A stretch of DNA of 14,523 nt from Flavipsychrobacter stenotrophus (GTDB lineage: Bacteria; Bacteroidota; Bacteroidia; Chitinophagales; Chitinophagaceae): contig CANBTK010000007.1 in the NCBI GenBank assembly GCA_947372365.1, positions 1 to 14,523 on the forward strand, in the 5' to 3' direction. How positions within the stretch are numbered: position 1 is the stretch's first letter; each line of letters opens with the position of its first letter. A program made the translations under genes and the position numbers. The notes under the pieces were generated by a model that saw nothing but the letters and a program-made list of their open reading frames with translations, was not told where the DNA came from and searched no databases. Shown one piece after another: positions 1 through 7,207 of this stretch.

Positions 1-330
1 AATCTTTTCTATCTCGCTATTAAAGGAAAAATCACTTAGCAGGGCTGTAAATGCCTCGAAACTTAAAGCGGCAAACTCATTAAGAATTTGCTTACAATAT
101 TCTCTCAATGGCCTTTTATGCCACCCTTTTCTTGAATTTGGAAAATATGGGTCAAATTCGTCCCTATAATTTTTTATTGACGCTGGTTTTGAACCTATCG
201 CAAAGCCAAGCACATTAAAAGCTTGCGACATCCCATCAAACCCTAAAGCTTGCAAACCCCTTTCATCAAATTTGGACAAATAAAGGCCTATCAAAATTGC
301 CCTATCCCTGATTGAAAAATCCCTCCTCAT
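1..330 (-). CDS. Partial protein of unknown function, possibly a restriction/HNH-type N-terminal domain
   Basis: The first 110 codons of a minus-strand gene whose 3' end lies outside the window. It starts at the ATG at 330-328; an in-frame TAA lies just upstream, so no earlier start fits. The protein begins MRRDFSIRDRAILIGLYLSK, continues with a segment containing LQALGF, and has a distinctive core IKNYRDEFDPYFPN followed by RKGWHKRPLREY at about residues 57-82. From memory, similar IKN-RDEFDP-RKGWHKRP segments occur near the N-terminus of nucleases and other proteins in restriction or defence loci; this is a recollection, not a search result. No catalytic motif is visible in the part present. 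By hand count 110 of the first 300 bases are G or C (37%), lower than the genes beside it, which fits an acquired gene. The reading frame is well supported; the function is not. Confidence 0.6.
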   Translation of the reverse strand, partial: MRRDFSIRDRAILIGLYLSKFDERGLQALGFDGMSQAFNVLGFAIGSKPASIKNYRDEFDPYFPNSRKGWHKRPLREYCKQILNEFAALSFEAFTALLSDFSFNSEIEKI

Positions 331-406
331 ATATCTTTATTTTTTCGCGACACATCATCAAGTAATCCATTAGCTCAAATCTAGCCATTACACCTGAAAT
401 AATACA

Positions 407-442
407 AAAAAATCCCCGCTACAACCGTAGCGGGGATTTTTT
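407..442. terminator. Two-way intrinsic terminator between secDF and the left-edge gene
   Basis: A perfect hairpin: arms 407-422 and 427-442 around the loop AACC, with the GC-rich core ATCCCCGCTAC pairing with GTAGCGGGGAT. The A-run on one side and T-run on the other give a U-tract in either direction. It lies 41 bases beyond the secDF stop codon and most plausibly ends secDF transcription. The left-edge gene is on the same strand, so this also insulates it from secDF read-through. Confidence 0.9.
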
Positions 443-450
443 ATAAGTGT

Positions 451-474
451 AGGGGCTGAAAATCTTCAGCCCTT
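451..474. repeat. GTAGGGGC-type hairpin downstream of secDF
   Basis: GGGCTGAA (453-460) pairs perfectly with TTCAGCCC (465-472) around the loop AATC, extended outward by a G-T wobble and an A-T pair. It lies between the secDF stop and the strong terminator and has no T-run of its own. The design (GTAGGGGC, two to four bases, GAA, four-base loop, TTC, GCCC(C/T)TAC) matches the hairpins inside the repeats at 9592-10071, so it may be a solitary copy of that hairpin class rather than a normal terminator. Confidence 0.65.
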
Positions 475-482
475 ACCAAGTA

Positions 483-3400
483 TTAAGCTAATTTTTTCAG
501 TTCTTCTACGCGGGCTTCTGCGTCGCTTTCTACTTTAAGTGAACCGCTCTTGTCCATATCAACAAGTACTGGTGCAGCTACGAAGATAGAAGAGTAGGTA
601 CCTGTGAACACACCTATCAGCATCGCGAATGCGAAACCACGGGTTGCTTCACCACCTACGAAGAACAGGATTATCAGTGTAATGAATACTGTCAGTGATG
701 TCATGATAGTACGGCTCAGCGTATCGTTGATCGCACGGTTAATAACGCTCACCTTATCTTCATTTGGCGACTTACGGAAGTACTCACGGATACGGTCAAA
801 TACGATAACGGTATCGTTCATGGAGAAGCCGACAACGGTAAGTACCGCTGCAATAAAGTGCTGGTCAATTTCCAGTGCAAATGGTACACGGCCCTTGAAG
901 AATGAGAACACAGCCAGTGTTACACAGATATCGTGCAGCAATGAAAGCACGGTACCTAATGAATACTGCCATTTGCGGAAACGCAACAGGATGTAGATGA
1001 AGATAGCTATCAGCGAAATGATAGTTGCTTTAACCGCACCACGCTTCAGGTCGTCAGATATTGTAGGCAATACAGTTGTTGACTGCTGTAAATAGTTGCG
1101 CTTGAATGTTTCTAAAGTTGTAGTAGCAGGTATCAGGTTTTCTTTGGTAAGGCCTTCAAACAGTTTCTGCTCTACTTTCTTATCAATATCCTGACCTGGG
1201 TCAGTGATGAGGTAAGATGTAGTGATGTCCAGTTGTTTGTCAGTACCGATAGTTTTTACGTTAGGGAATTCACCGAAATAATTTTTCAGTTTCACCCTTA
1301 CGTCTTCTGTTGACTGAACTTTATCGAACTTAACCTTGTAGCTACGGCCACCGCTGAACTCAACGCCTTTGTTAAAGCCTACCCAGTAAGTACTGATACC
1401 CATGATACCTACAGCTATAGATATGAAGTAGGTGTATTTCCTGGCTTCAACGAACTTGAAATGCGCTTTCTTGAAGATTGATTTAGATAAGCCTGTGAAG
1501 TAGTTGAAGTGGCGCTCACGCTTAGTGTACATGTCGGTAATTAAGCGAGATACCAGGATACCGCAGAACAATGATAACAGGATACCGATGATCTGTGTAG
1601 TTGCGAAACCACGTACAGGGCCAAGGCCGAATACGAAAAGGATAATGGCTGTGATAAGCGTGGTGATGTGGCCGTCAAATACAGGTGCATAAGAGCGCTT
1701 GTAGCCTTCGCTTACTGCATCGGCATAGCTTCTGCCGGCCGTTAGCTCTTCTTTTATACGCTCGAATATAATTACGTTCGTATCCACCGCCATACCTACA
1801 GTCAATACCAGGCCGGCAATACCTGCCATGGTGAGGGTAGCGTGCAACAATGAGATAGATAAGATACCTATGGTAAACAGCAAGTTTAAGATAAGGGAAA
1901 TGTCAGCAACAATACCGCCTGTGTTATAGTACACCAGCATCAGCACGAAAATAACAATGAAAGAAAGCAACAATGAGTTCATGCCCCTGTCAATGTTTTC
2001 GCCACCGAGTGTAGGGCCTACTACCTGCTCAGCAACAATGTGCGCTGGCGCTGGCAATTTACCTGACTTAAGGATGTTGGCAAGGTCAGCCGCTTTTTCA
2101 GGAGTGAAGCTACCAGAAATTTCTGTGCTGCCTGAAGCGATTTCGCCTTGTACCCTAGGGCAAGAGTAAACCTTGTCATCCAGTACTACTGCTACGAACT
2201 TGCCTACGTTGCGGCCAGTCATATCTTTCCATATGTGTGAACCGGTAACAGTCATTTCCATGTATACGCTAGGCTCACCGGTAAGCTGGTTGAAATCCTT
2301 TCGTGCGTTTGATACGTTGTCGCCTTCCAGTTTGGCAATGCCGCCCGGAGGTACTTTTATTGCGTAAACGGCAAGTACAGGGTCCTTCTTATCATCAGCG
2401 CCATAAAGCAGGCGAGTGTTTGGTGGCAATTTGCTTTTTACAACGTCAAGAGCCATATACCTGTTGAACTTTGCGCTATCCCTTTTAAGGATGCGGCCTA
2501 CCATTGCGCCTGGCAACAGTTGGTTTTGCTGGTCAATAGAAGGCATCATAACAGAGAACAGTGGGTTCTTTTCTTTAAACTCCTGCTCTTTTACTTTATT
2601 AGAGTCAGCGCCGGTAGCGTCTTTACCTGCTTTTGCATCAGGTGTTTTCTTAGCCAGCAGCTTATCCAGGTTACCTGTATCAGCAACTGCATTTTTAGCT
2701 AAAGAGTCAACGCCTGACTTAGATTTAGAAGAGTCGGTTGCAGTATCAGAAACGCCTGCGAGGTGCAATGAAAGTGCATCGTTAGCAGCCTGTATAGCAG
2801 GGAAAATTTCTTCGTTGGTATACGTTTCGAAGAACTGCAGTTTTGCTGTAGCCTGTAAGTAGCTGCGTACGCGCTCAGGGTTGTGCACGCCTGCAAGCTC
2901 CACGGTAATGATACCTTTCTTCTCATCAAGGTTTACGTTAGGGCTGGTAACACCGAATTTGTCAATACGGGTCTGCAGTACATTGTAAGTACGCTTAATC
3001 GCATCTTTAGATTCGTCGTTCAGTACCTTCAGTACTTCTTTGTTGGTTGATGCACGGGTAATTTCTTTTTCCGATGGCTTAGTGAATAAACTAGCTATGC
3101 TGCCGCTTGGGTTAGCAGCTTCGTAAGCCTCGCCGAAAAGGGTAATGAAGTTGGCTTCACTATTACCTTTCTTAGCGTTCGCTTCGCTGATAGCTTTGTT
3201 TAACACGGGGTCTTTCGGGTTGTTCGACATAGAACGAACCAGGTCGTCAAGGCTTACCTCAAGGGTAACGTTCATACCACCCTGTAAGTCCAGGCCTAGT
3301 TTCAACTCCTCTTCCTTAGCTGATTCCAGAGTGTACTTCTTGAGGCCCATGTTGAAGATAACCTCAGTCTGCATGCTATCGGTAATAGCCTGCAAGCGGT

Positions 3401-3581
3401 TTTCTACCAATTTTTTAGTTGAGTCCTCCGAAACACCGGGATAGGCGGCTTTCACCTCCCTCTCTGCCTGGGCCTGCATTTTCTTTTCCTGGTTCCTAAC
3501 CACAAAGGTTATAGAGAGCTGGTACAGCGCAAAAAGAATAAGAGCGCCGGTAAAAAATTTTACCAAACCTTTTAATTGCAT
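483..3581 (-). CDS. secDF: Protein translocase subunit SecDF (fused SecD and SecF)
   Basis: A 1032-residue inner-membrane protein that uses the proton-motive force to help SecYEG complete protein export. The SecD half has an N-terminal membrane segment (about 8-28), the signature LGLDLQGG (95-102), the RIDKFGV segment (205-211), a periplasmic end FTPEKAADLANILKSGKLPA (492-511) and VGPTLGG (521-527), then five membrane segments holding GMAVDTNVIIFERIKEE (596-612), whose Asp600 corresponds to the proton-relay region. The SecF half begins near 710 with a membrane segment, has FNKGVEFSGG (736-745) and ends with five membrane segments including VGFSMNDTVIVFDRIREYF (917-935). Single-chain SecDF is usual in Bacteroidota. 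A low-complexity, Lys/Asp/Ala-rich insert at about 278-338 separates the P1 base from the remainder of the periplasmic domain. The start follows an A/T-rich leader with no Shine-Dalgarno site. Single gene, closed by a terminator. Confidence 0.97.
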   Translation of the reverse strand: MQLKGLVKFFTGALILFALYQLSITFVVRNQEKKMQAQAEREVKAAYPGVSEDSTKKLVENRLQAITDSMQTEVIFNMGLKKYTLESAKEEELKLGLDLQGGMNVTLEVSLDDLVRSMSNNPKDPVLNKAISEANAKKGNSEANFITLFGEAYEAANPSGSIASLFTKPSEKEITRASTNKEVLKVLNDESKDAIKRTYNVLQTRIDKFGVTSPNVNLDEKKGIITVELAGVHNPERVRSYLQATAKLQFFETYTNEEIFPAIQAANDALSLHLAGVSDTATDSSKSKSGVDSLAKNAVADTGNLDKLLAKKTPDAKAGKDATGADSNKVKEQEFKEKNPLFSVMMPSIDQQNQLLPGAMVGRILKRDSAKFNRYMALDVVKSKLPPNTRLLYGADDKKDPVLAVYAIKVPPGGIAKLEGDNVSNARKDFNQLTGEPSVYMEMTVTGSHIWKDMTGRNVGKFVAVVLDDKVYSCPRVQGEIASGSTEISGSFTPEKAADLANILKSGKLPAPAHIVAEQVVGPTLGGENIDRGMNSLLLSFIVIFVLMLVYYNTGGIVADISLILNLLFTIGILSISLLHATLTMAGIAGLVLTVGMAVDTNVIIFERIKEELTAGRSYADAVSEGYKRSYAPVFDGHITTLITAIILFVFGLGPVRGFATTQIIGILLSLFCGILVSRLITDMYTKRERHFNYFTGLSKSIFKKAHFKFVEARKYTYFISIAVGIMGISTYWVGFNKGVEFSGGRSYKVKFDKVQSTEDVRVKLKNYFGEFPNVKTIGTDKQLDITTSYLITDPGQDIDKKVEQKLFEGLTKENLIPATTTLETFKRNYLQQSTTVLPTISDDLKRGAVKATIISLIAIFIYILLRFRKWQYSLGTVLSLLHDICVTLAVFSFFKGRVPFALEIDQHFIAAVLTVVGFSMNDTVIVFDRIREYFRKSPNEDKVSVINRAINDTLSRTIMTSLTVFITLIILFFVGGEATRGFAFAMLIGVFTGTYSSIFVAAPVLVDMDKSGSLKVESDAEARVEELKKLA

Positions 3582-3628
3582 AGGTTTTAATTAAATTAAT
3601 ATTACGTAATATGTCTAAAACAAGTTGG

Positions 3629-3636
3629 CAAAGATA
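3629..3636 (-). promoter_or_regulatory. Candidate secDF promoter, -7 element
   Basis: On the minus strand this reads TATCTTTG, an exact match to the Bacteroidota primary sigma -7 consensus TAnnTTTG. It would put the start of transcription about 40 bases before the secDF ATG. A canonical -33 TTTG is absent; a TTTA lies about 18 bases upstream. The remainder of the gap (3637-3831) is AT-rich and holds nothing else I can name. Confidence 0.5.
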
Positions 3637-3831
3637 GGATTTAATATAAAATTATAAAGCCCCGCTCTAAGATTAGGCATATTTTTCTTCTAAATAACAA
3701 AGAAATTCTGCCTCATAGTTAATAATCAGGCTGTAAAACCGCCATAAAGGCTCATATAACGGTAAAATAAATTAAAAAAATAATATTCGGACGCCTGTAT
3801 TACCCCTGCGTTAACTCAAAAACCGCCAAAA

Positions 3832-4608
3832 TCAGTACCGCTCAGCCATACCAAGGCCAAATAAAGCATAATCATATATTGCAGGGTCAGCAGGATTGAG
3901 TTGCTGTAGCAGGGCTGTGAGGCCTACAGCATTCTTCCAGTCGGCTTTGTTGCTGGGTAGCAGCCCAAGGCGGTTCGCAGCACTGGCAACATGCACATCG
4001 AGCGGGCAGATTAACTGGCTGGGGCTTATTTTATGCCAAAGCCCGAAATCAACACCTTTATTATCCTTACGCACCATCCAGCGCAGGTACATGTTAAGCC
4101 GCTTACATGCCGAATTGCGGGCCGGGGTGGCTATATGCTTCTTCGTACGCTCGGGGTGCTCCACCGAAAAGAAATAATTATGGAAATGCACCAGTGCTTC
4201 GCCCACATTGGCTTCATTGTATTTAGGGCCAGGCACAAAGGCATCTTCCAGCGATGCATACTGCCTGTAGTGTTGGCTCAGCAGGTGTATAAAGTAAAGC
4301 AGGTCGGTGGTATTAAATGTGCGGTGTGCAAAGTACAGGAAGCGTTTCAGGTCGGTTTCCTTGTGCTGTGTTATAAACTGGTGGGGGGCATTATCCATCC
4401 AGCCCATTATCTTGCGGCTGCTGTTGATGATGGAGGTGCGGTTGCCCCAGGCAAGCACGGCCGCAAAAAAGCCCGATATCTCAATGTCGCCCGCATTGGT
4501 AAACGAATGGGGTATGCAGATAGGGTCTTTTTCTATAAACCCCGGCTGGTTGTATAATGCAACCTTCTCATCAAGAAACTCTTTTAAATCGAAGATGCTG
4601 CCTTCCAT
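3832..4608 (-). CDS. TIGR02757 (DUF2400) family protein
   Basis: A 258-residue protein of a family common in Bacteroidota with no established function. Conserved landmarks are IEKDPICIPHSF, DIEISGFFAAVLAWGNR, GLWHKI, CPLDVHV and the C-terminal DPAIYDYALFGLG. The CPLDVHVASAANRLGL segment resembles the P-(V/L)-D-x-H-V segment holding the catalytic Asp of HhH-GPD DNA glycosylases such as endonuclease III, so a link to base-excision enzymes is possible; this is inference. The frame extends upstream to an ATG at 4683, but the preferred start is the ATG at 4608-4606: family members begin near the LKEFLDEKVALYN segment, the extra 25 residues look unrelated, and a promoter-like TATTTTTG lies at 4622-4615. 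Divergent from the B12-domain gene. Confidence 0.85.
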   Translation of the reverse strand: MEGSIFDLKEFLDEKVALYNQPGFIEKDPICIPHSFTNAGDIEISGFFAAVLAWGNRTSIINSSRKIMGWMDNAPHQFITQHKETDLKRFLYFAHRTFNTTDLLYFIHLLSQHYRQYASLEDAFVPGPKYNEANVGEALVHFHNYFFSVEHPERTKKHIATPARNSACKRLNMYLRWMVRKDNKGVDFGLWHKISPSQLICPLDVHVASAANRLGLLPSNKADWKNAVGLTALLQQLNPADPAIYDYALFGLGMAERY

Positions 4609-4614
4609 AGTGTA

Positions 4615-4622
4615 CAAAAATA
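4615..4622 (-). promoter_or_regulatory. Candidate -7 element for the DUF2400 gene
   Basis: Minus-strand TATTTTTG, fitting TAnnTTTG, ends six bases before the preferred ATG, so the transcript would be almost leaderless. The same 11-base string ACGTATTTTTG recurs before the ABC ATPase (8721-8711). No good -33 element is visible. Confidence 0.35.
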
Positions 4623-4719
4623 CGTGTTGGCCCCCATATAGCGGCAGTGCTGCGATGCAGCCTTTTACCGGCAATTGAAGCATTTTAATGTGTTTGCCGG
4701 CACTATTTACCCTATGGTA

Positions 4720-4735
4720 TATACTAAGTAGTATA
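4720..4735. promoter_or_regulatory. Perfect inverted repeat, candidate operator
   Basis: TATACTA and TAGTATA, seven-base perfect arms with a two-base spacer (AG), lie in the divergent gap between the DUF2400 gene and the B12-domain gene. The repeat ends six bases before the -7 element TACTTTTG at 4742, where a bound dimeric regulator could block or assist the polymerase. No regulator gene is nearby, and AT-rich palindromes also occur by chance. Confidence 0.35.
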
Positions 4736-4741
4736 AATGAT

Positions 4742-4749
4742 TACTTTTG
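4742..4749 (+). promoter_or_regulatory. Candidate -7 element for the B12-domain gene
   Basis: TACTTTTG matches TAnnTTTG and would start transcription near 4754, leaving a leader of about 16 bases before the ATG at 4770. Its position lies downstream of the alternative ATG at 4737, which argues against that upstream start. No -33 match at the expected spacing. Confidence 0.45.
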
Positions 4750-4769
4750 CGCCGTATTTATCGGTGAAT

Positions 4770-5186
4770 ATGAATGATAAATTGAAAAGGCCTTTACGTG
4801 TATTGGTGGCTAAAGTAGGGCTTGACGGGCACGACCGTGGGGCAAAGGTGGTTGCTACTGCCCTGCGCGATGCGGGTATGGAGGTGATTTATACAGGGCT
4901 GAGGCAGACACCTGAGATGGTTGTTAATGCTGCCCTGCAGGAGGATGTTGACGCCATTGGCATCAGTATTTTAAGCGGAGCGCACATGACTGTATTCCCA
5001 CGCGTAGCACTACTGATGAAAGAAAAAGGGCTTAACAATGTTTTACTAACAGGCGGTGGCATAATACCTGCCGAAGACATGGAGGAGCTTAATAAGCTGG
5101 GCGTAGGCAAGTTGTTTGCTCCCAGTGCCAATACCGGCGAAATAGCGGCTTACATAAAGGAATGGGTGGAAGCCAATAACAGGTAA
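4770..5186 (+). CDS. Stand-alone cobalamin-binding domain protein, methylmalonyl-CoA mutase C-terminal type
   Basis: A 138-residue protein made only of the B12-binding Rossmann domain found at the C-terminus of acyl-CoA mutases. Visible landmarks are [12 protein letters not shown] (16-27) with the D-x-H-x-x-G motif whose His21 is the expected lower cobalt ligand, GISILSGAH (64-72) and [12 protein letters not shown] (92-103). It is the right length for the small subunit of split mutases (isobutyryl-CoA mutase type), whose large subunit would have to be encoded elsewhere. The loop usually written FGPGT reads FAPSA here (116-120). The start at 4770 gives the family-like N-terminus [20 protein letters not shown]; an ATG at 4737 would add 11 residues but precedes the promoter element. 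Next gene on the same strand is the enoyl-CoA hydratase, 60 bases on. The exact mutase substrate cannot be told. Confidence 0.88.
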   Translation: MNDKLKRPLRVLVAKVGLDGHDRGAKVVATALRDAGMEVIYTGLRQTPEMVVNAALQEDVDAIGISILSGAHMTVFPRVALLMKEKGLNNVLLTGGGIIPAEDMEELNKLGVGKLFAPSANTGEIAAYIKEWVEANNR

Positions 5187-5192
5187 TAACAA

Positions 5193-5214
5193 GCTGGCAG
5201 CCATAACTGCCGGC
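5193..5214 (+). other. Intergenic hairpin between the B12-domain and enoyl-CoA hydratase genes
   Basis: GCTGGCAG (5193-5200) pairs with CTGCCGGC (5207-5214) around the loop CCATAA, with one T-G wobble. It is followed by AT-rich sequence but no T-run, so it is at best a weak or partial terminator or an mRNA-processing/stability element between two genes that may share a transcript. Confidence 0.4.
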
Positions 5215-5246
5215 GCAATTATATTTAAATAAAACAAAAATAAATT

Positions 5247-6026
5247 ATGTATCAAACATTACTTACAGGGCTTGAAAACGGGATATTTACGATTACTATT
5301 AACAGGCCTGACAAAATGAACGCCCTTAACAAAGACGTGATTAACGAACTTGGCGCTGCTATAGATGAAGTGTATGCCAATGAGGCAATAAAAACTGTAA
5401 TCATTACCGGTGCTGGCGAAAAAGCATTTGTAGCTGGCGCGGATATTTCGGAATTTTCTGCACTGAATAAAGAAGGTGGCTCTGCCCTTGCTAAAAAAGG
5501 CGCTGACGTTGTTTTCAATAAAATAGAAAATTGCCCTAAACCAATAGTTGCTGCTATCAACGGTTTTGCACTGGGTGGAGGCTGCGAGCTGGCAATGTCC
5601 TGCCACTTCCGCCTGGCAAGCGAAAACGCTAAATTCGGCCAACCTGAAGTGAACCTGGGCCTTATTCCCGGCTATGGCGGCACTCAGCGCCTTACCCAAC
5701 TTATAGGCAAAGGCAAAGCAATGGAACTGATGATGACCGGTGATATGATTGATGCTAATGAAGCAAAATCACTTGGCCTGGTAAACCATGTAGTTGCCCT
5801 TGATGGCCTGCTGGCAAAAACCAAAGAAATATTACAGAAAATACAACTCAAAGCGCCATTGGCAGTTGGCCATGTAATAGCACTGGTTAACAGCGCAACT
5901 AAATGTACCCCAACTGGTTTTGATGAAGAAATAGAGCGTTTTGGGGCTTGTTTTGAGTCGGAAGATATGATAGAAGGCACTACTGCGTTCCTCGAAAAAA
6001 GAAAACCTGCGTTTAAAGGAAAATAA
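5247..6026 (+). CDS. Enoyl-CoA hydratase (crotonase family)
   Basis: A 259-residue crotonase, the normal length for a short-chain enoyl-CoA hydratase, which adds water across the 2-enoyl double bond of acyl-CoA in fatty-acid or amino-acid breakdown. The oxyanion-hole segments are AFVAGADISEF (60-70) and NGFALGGGCELAM (105-117); both acid residues are present, Glu114 in GGGCELAM and Glu134 in FGQPEVNLG, followed by IPGYGGTQRL (140-149). All catalytic positions being intact supports true hydratase activity rather than another crotonase reaction, although 3-hydroxybutyryl-CoA dehydratase or isomerase activity cannot be excluded. The leader is A-rich without a Shine-Dalgarno site. It follows the B12-domain gene and is followed 32 bases later by the outer-membrane protein gene, so co-transcription is plausible. 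Confidence 0.92.
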   Translation: MYQTLLTGLENGIFTITINRPDKMNALNKDVINELGAAIDEVYANEAIKTVIITGAGEKAFVAGADISEFSALNKEGGSALAKKGADVVFNKIENCPKPIVAAINGFALGGGCELAMSCHFRLASENAKFGQPEVNLGLIPGYGGTQRLTQLIGKGKAMELMMTGDMIDANEAKSLGLVNHVVALDGLLAKTKEILQKIQLKAPLAVGHVIALVNSATKCTPTGFDEEIERFGACFESEDMIEGTTAFLEKRKPAFKGK

Positions 6027-6058
6027 TTTATATCTTCAACCTCCAAAAAATATACATA

Positions 6059-7021
6059 ATGCGGGCGAATCCAATCCGTAATCTAATCATACTTATTCTG
6101 GTTGCCTTAACAACCACCCAATCCATTGCGCAAGACGCATCCAGGATATACATTGAGCCAACCGGCTGGTCGTTAGGTACCACCTTTGGCTTAACGGACC
6201 TTTGGGGGGATGTGGGCACCAAAAGTGTATTAGATCACTATACTAACAGCAAGTATCTTGACAGGGTGGCAATTATGAGCGGCATGTTCGGGCGGTATAC
6301 CATCCACCCTGCATTGGCAATACGGATGATGCTCAGCGCCGGTACGCTTTATGCTACCGACGAATGGAATTATGACAAGGCCATCATTTCCACCACGCAG
6401 GGTACAGATGCTTACCAGAGGTATGCCCGCAACCAGAAGATAAGGGCAGATATATTTGAAGGCCTTGGAATGCTGGAAATAACGCCGCTCAGGTTTAACT
6501 CCGAAAGCAAGCGCGCACACAAGAAAGGCCAGCCTTACTTAGGTGCAGGCTTAGGCTACTTCCATTTTACGCCTTACAATACAGTGGGTACGGGTACTAA
6601 ATTTACCCAGATATACGACCTGCATATAGAAGGTGACGGCTTTGGCGCAGGCTTCCCGCCATCATACAGGCTGTGGCAGTTTTGCATACCTATGGTTATT
6701 GGCTGGAAATGGGATGTGGGACAGCATTGCAACCTTGGCGTAGAATTTATATACCGTAAAACACTGTTCGACTACCTGGATGGTGTTAGCGGCAAGTACA
6801 TTGACCCTAAAGAATATAGCAAGCACCTGTCGCCTAAAGACGCAGTAACTGCAGCAGCCATACAAGACAAGGCTTACCTCTACAAATTGCAGCAGCCTAA
6901 TGTTGCCGGTAATATGAGGGGTAACCCAGCTAACAATGATGCGTATTCTTCTATTAACTTCTCTTTCTACTACAAGGTATTCAGCCGCACTAAAGAGTGG
7001 TGGAAATCACACAGGCTTTAG
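6059..7021 (+). CDS. Secreted outer-membrane beta-barrel protein of unknown function
   Basis: A 320-residue protein with a clear signal peptide: basic start MRANPIRN, hydrophobic stretch LIILILVALTTT and a likely signal-peptidase I site after AQ (residue 25). The mature part has alternating hydrophobic and polar stretches, a GxGLGYFHF strand (162-170), IGWKWDVG (214-221), a long insert-rich loop (about 240-295) and an aromatic terminal strand NFSFYYKVF, all typical of a beta-barrel. The start of the mature chain, with WSLGTTFGLTDLWGDVG, recalls the opening of the DUF6089/PorG-like barrels of Bacteroidota, but I cannot assign it to that family with confidence. It sits 32 bases after the enoyl-CoA hydratase and is followed by an intrinsic terminator, so it is the last gene of the rightward group. 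Confidence 0.75.
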   Translation: MRANPIRNLIILILVALTTTQSIAQDASRIYIEPTGWSLGTTFGLTDLWGDVGTKSVLDHYTNSKYLDRVAIMSGMFGRYTIHPALAIRMMLSAGTLYATDEWNYDKAIISTTQGTDAYQRYARNQKIRADIFEGLGMLEITPLRFNSESKRAHKKGQPYLGAGLGYFHFTPYNTVGTGTKFTQIYDLHIEGDGFGAGFPPSYRLWQFCIPMVIGWKWDVGQHCNLGVEFIYRKTLFDYLDGVSGKYIDPKEYSKHLSPKDAVTAAAIQDKAYLYKLQQPNVAGNMRGNPANNDAYSSINFSFYYKVFSRTKEWWKSHRL

Positions 7022-7038
7022 CCTTGCATAAAATATTT

Positions 7039-7080
7039 AAAACGGGCTGTTATCCAAAAGATACAGCCCGTTTTTATTTT
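7039..7080. terminator. Intrinsic terminator after the outer-membrane protein gene
   Basis: AAAACGGGCTGT (7039-7050) pairs perfectly with ACAGCCCGTTTT (7063-7074) around a 12-base loop, followed by a T-rich tail to 7080. The A-run on the left arm means it could also act on leftward transcription from the adenosyltransferase gene, which ends at 7203. Confidence 0.88.
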
Positions 7081-7172
7081 GAAGTGTATTGAAGCCCTGC
7101 CAGCTAAATGCCCCAGCCTTAAAGGGTGGCATGTTTTGTGTCCGCCTCGAGAAGCAACCTGACTGTATATCA

Positions 7173-7207
7173 AACTGTAGACTGCCAACTGTAAATTGCC
7201 AACTACA
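7173..7207. repeat. Short degenerate tandem repeat reaching the adenosyltransferase stop codon
   Basis: Two and a half units of 14 bases: AACTGTAGACTGCC (7173-7186), AACTGTAAATTGCC (7187-7200) and AACTACA (7201-7207). The last partial unit contains the stop codon of the adenosyltransferase gene (TAG on the minus strand, 7205-7203). A looser copy, GACTGTATAT, lies at 7161-7170. It is small but shares its position and base bias with the repeat behind the ABC ATPase. Confidence 0.55.

Noticed and set aside
2416..2862. A 148-codon plus-strand open frame inside secDF
   Set aside because: It is antisense to the conserved SecD half and its composition is that of a reversed coding frame.
4033..4557. 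A 174-codon open frame on the plus strand
   Set aside because: It lies opposite the DUF2400 gene, which has conserved family motifs throughout. The plus-strand translation shows no recognisable domain, so it is a shadow.
4609..4683. Longer N-terminus for the DUF2400 protein from the ATG at 4683
   Set aside because: The added 25 residues do not resemble the family, and a promoter-like TATTTTTG lies within them.
4737..4769. Longer N-terminus for the B12-domain protein from the ATG at 4737
   Set aside because: The added 11 residues do not match the family start and that ATG precedes the best promoter element, which overlaps 4742-4749.
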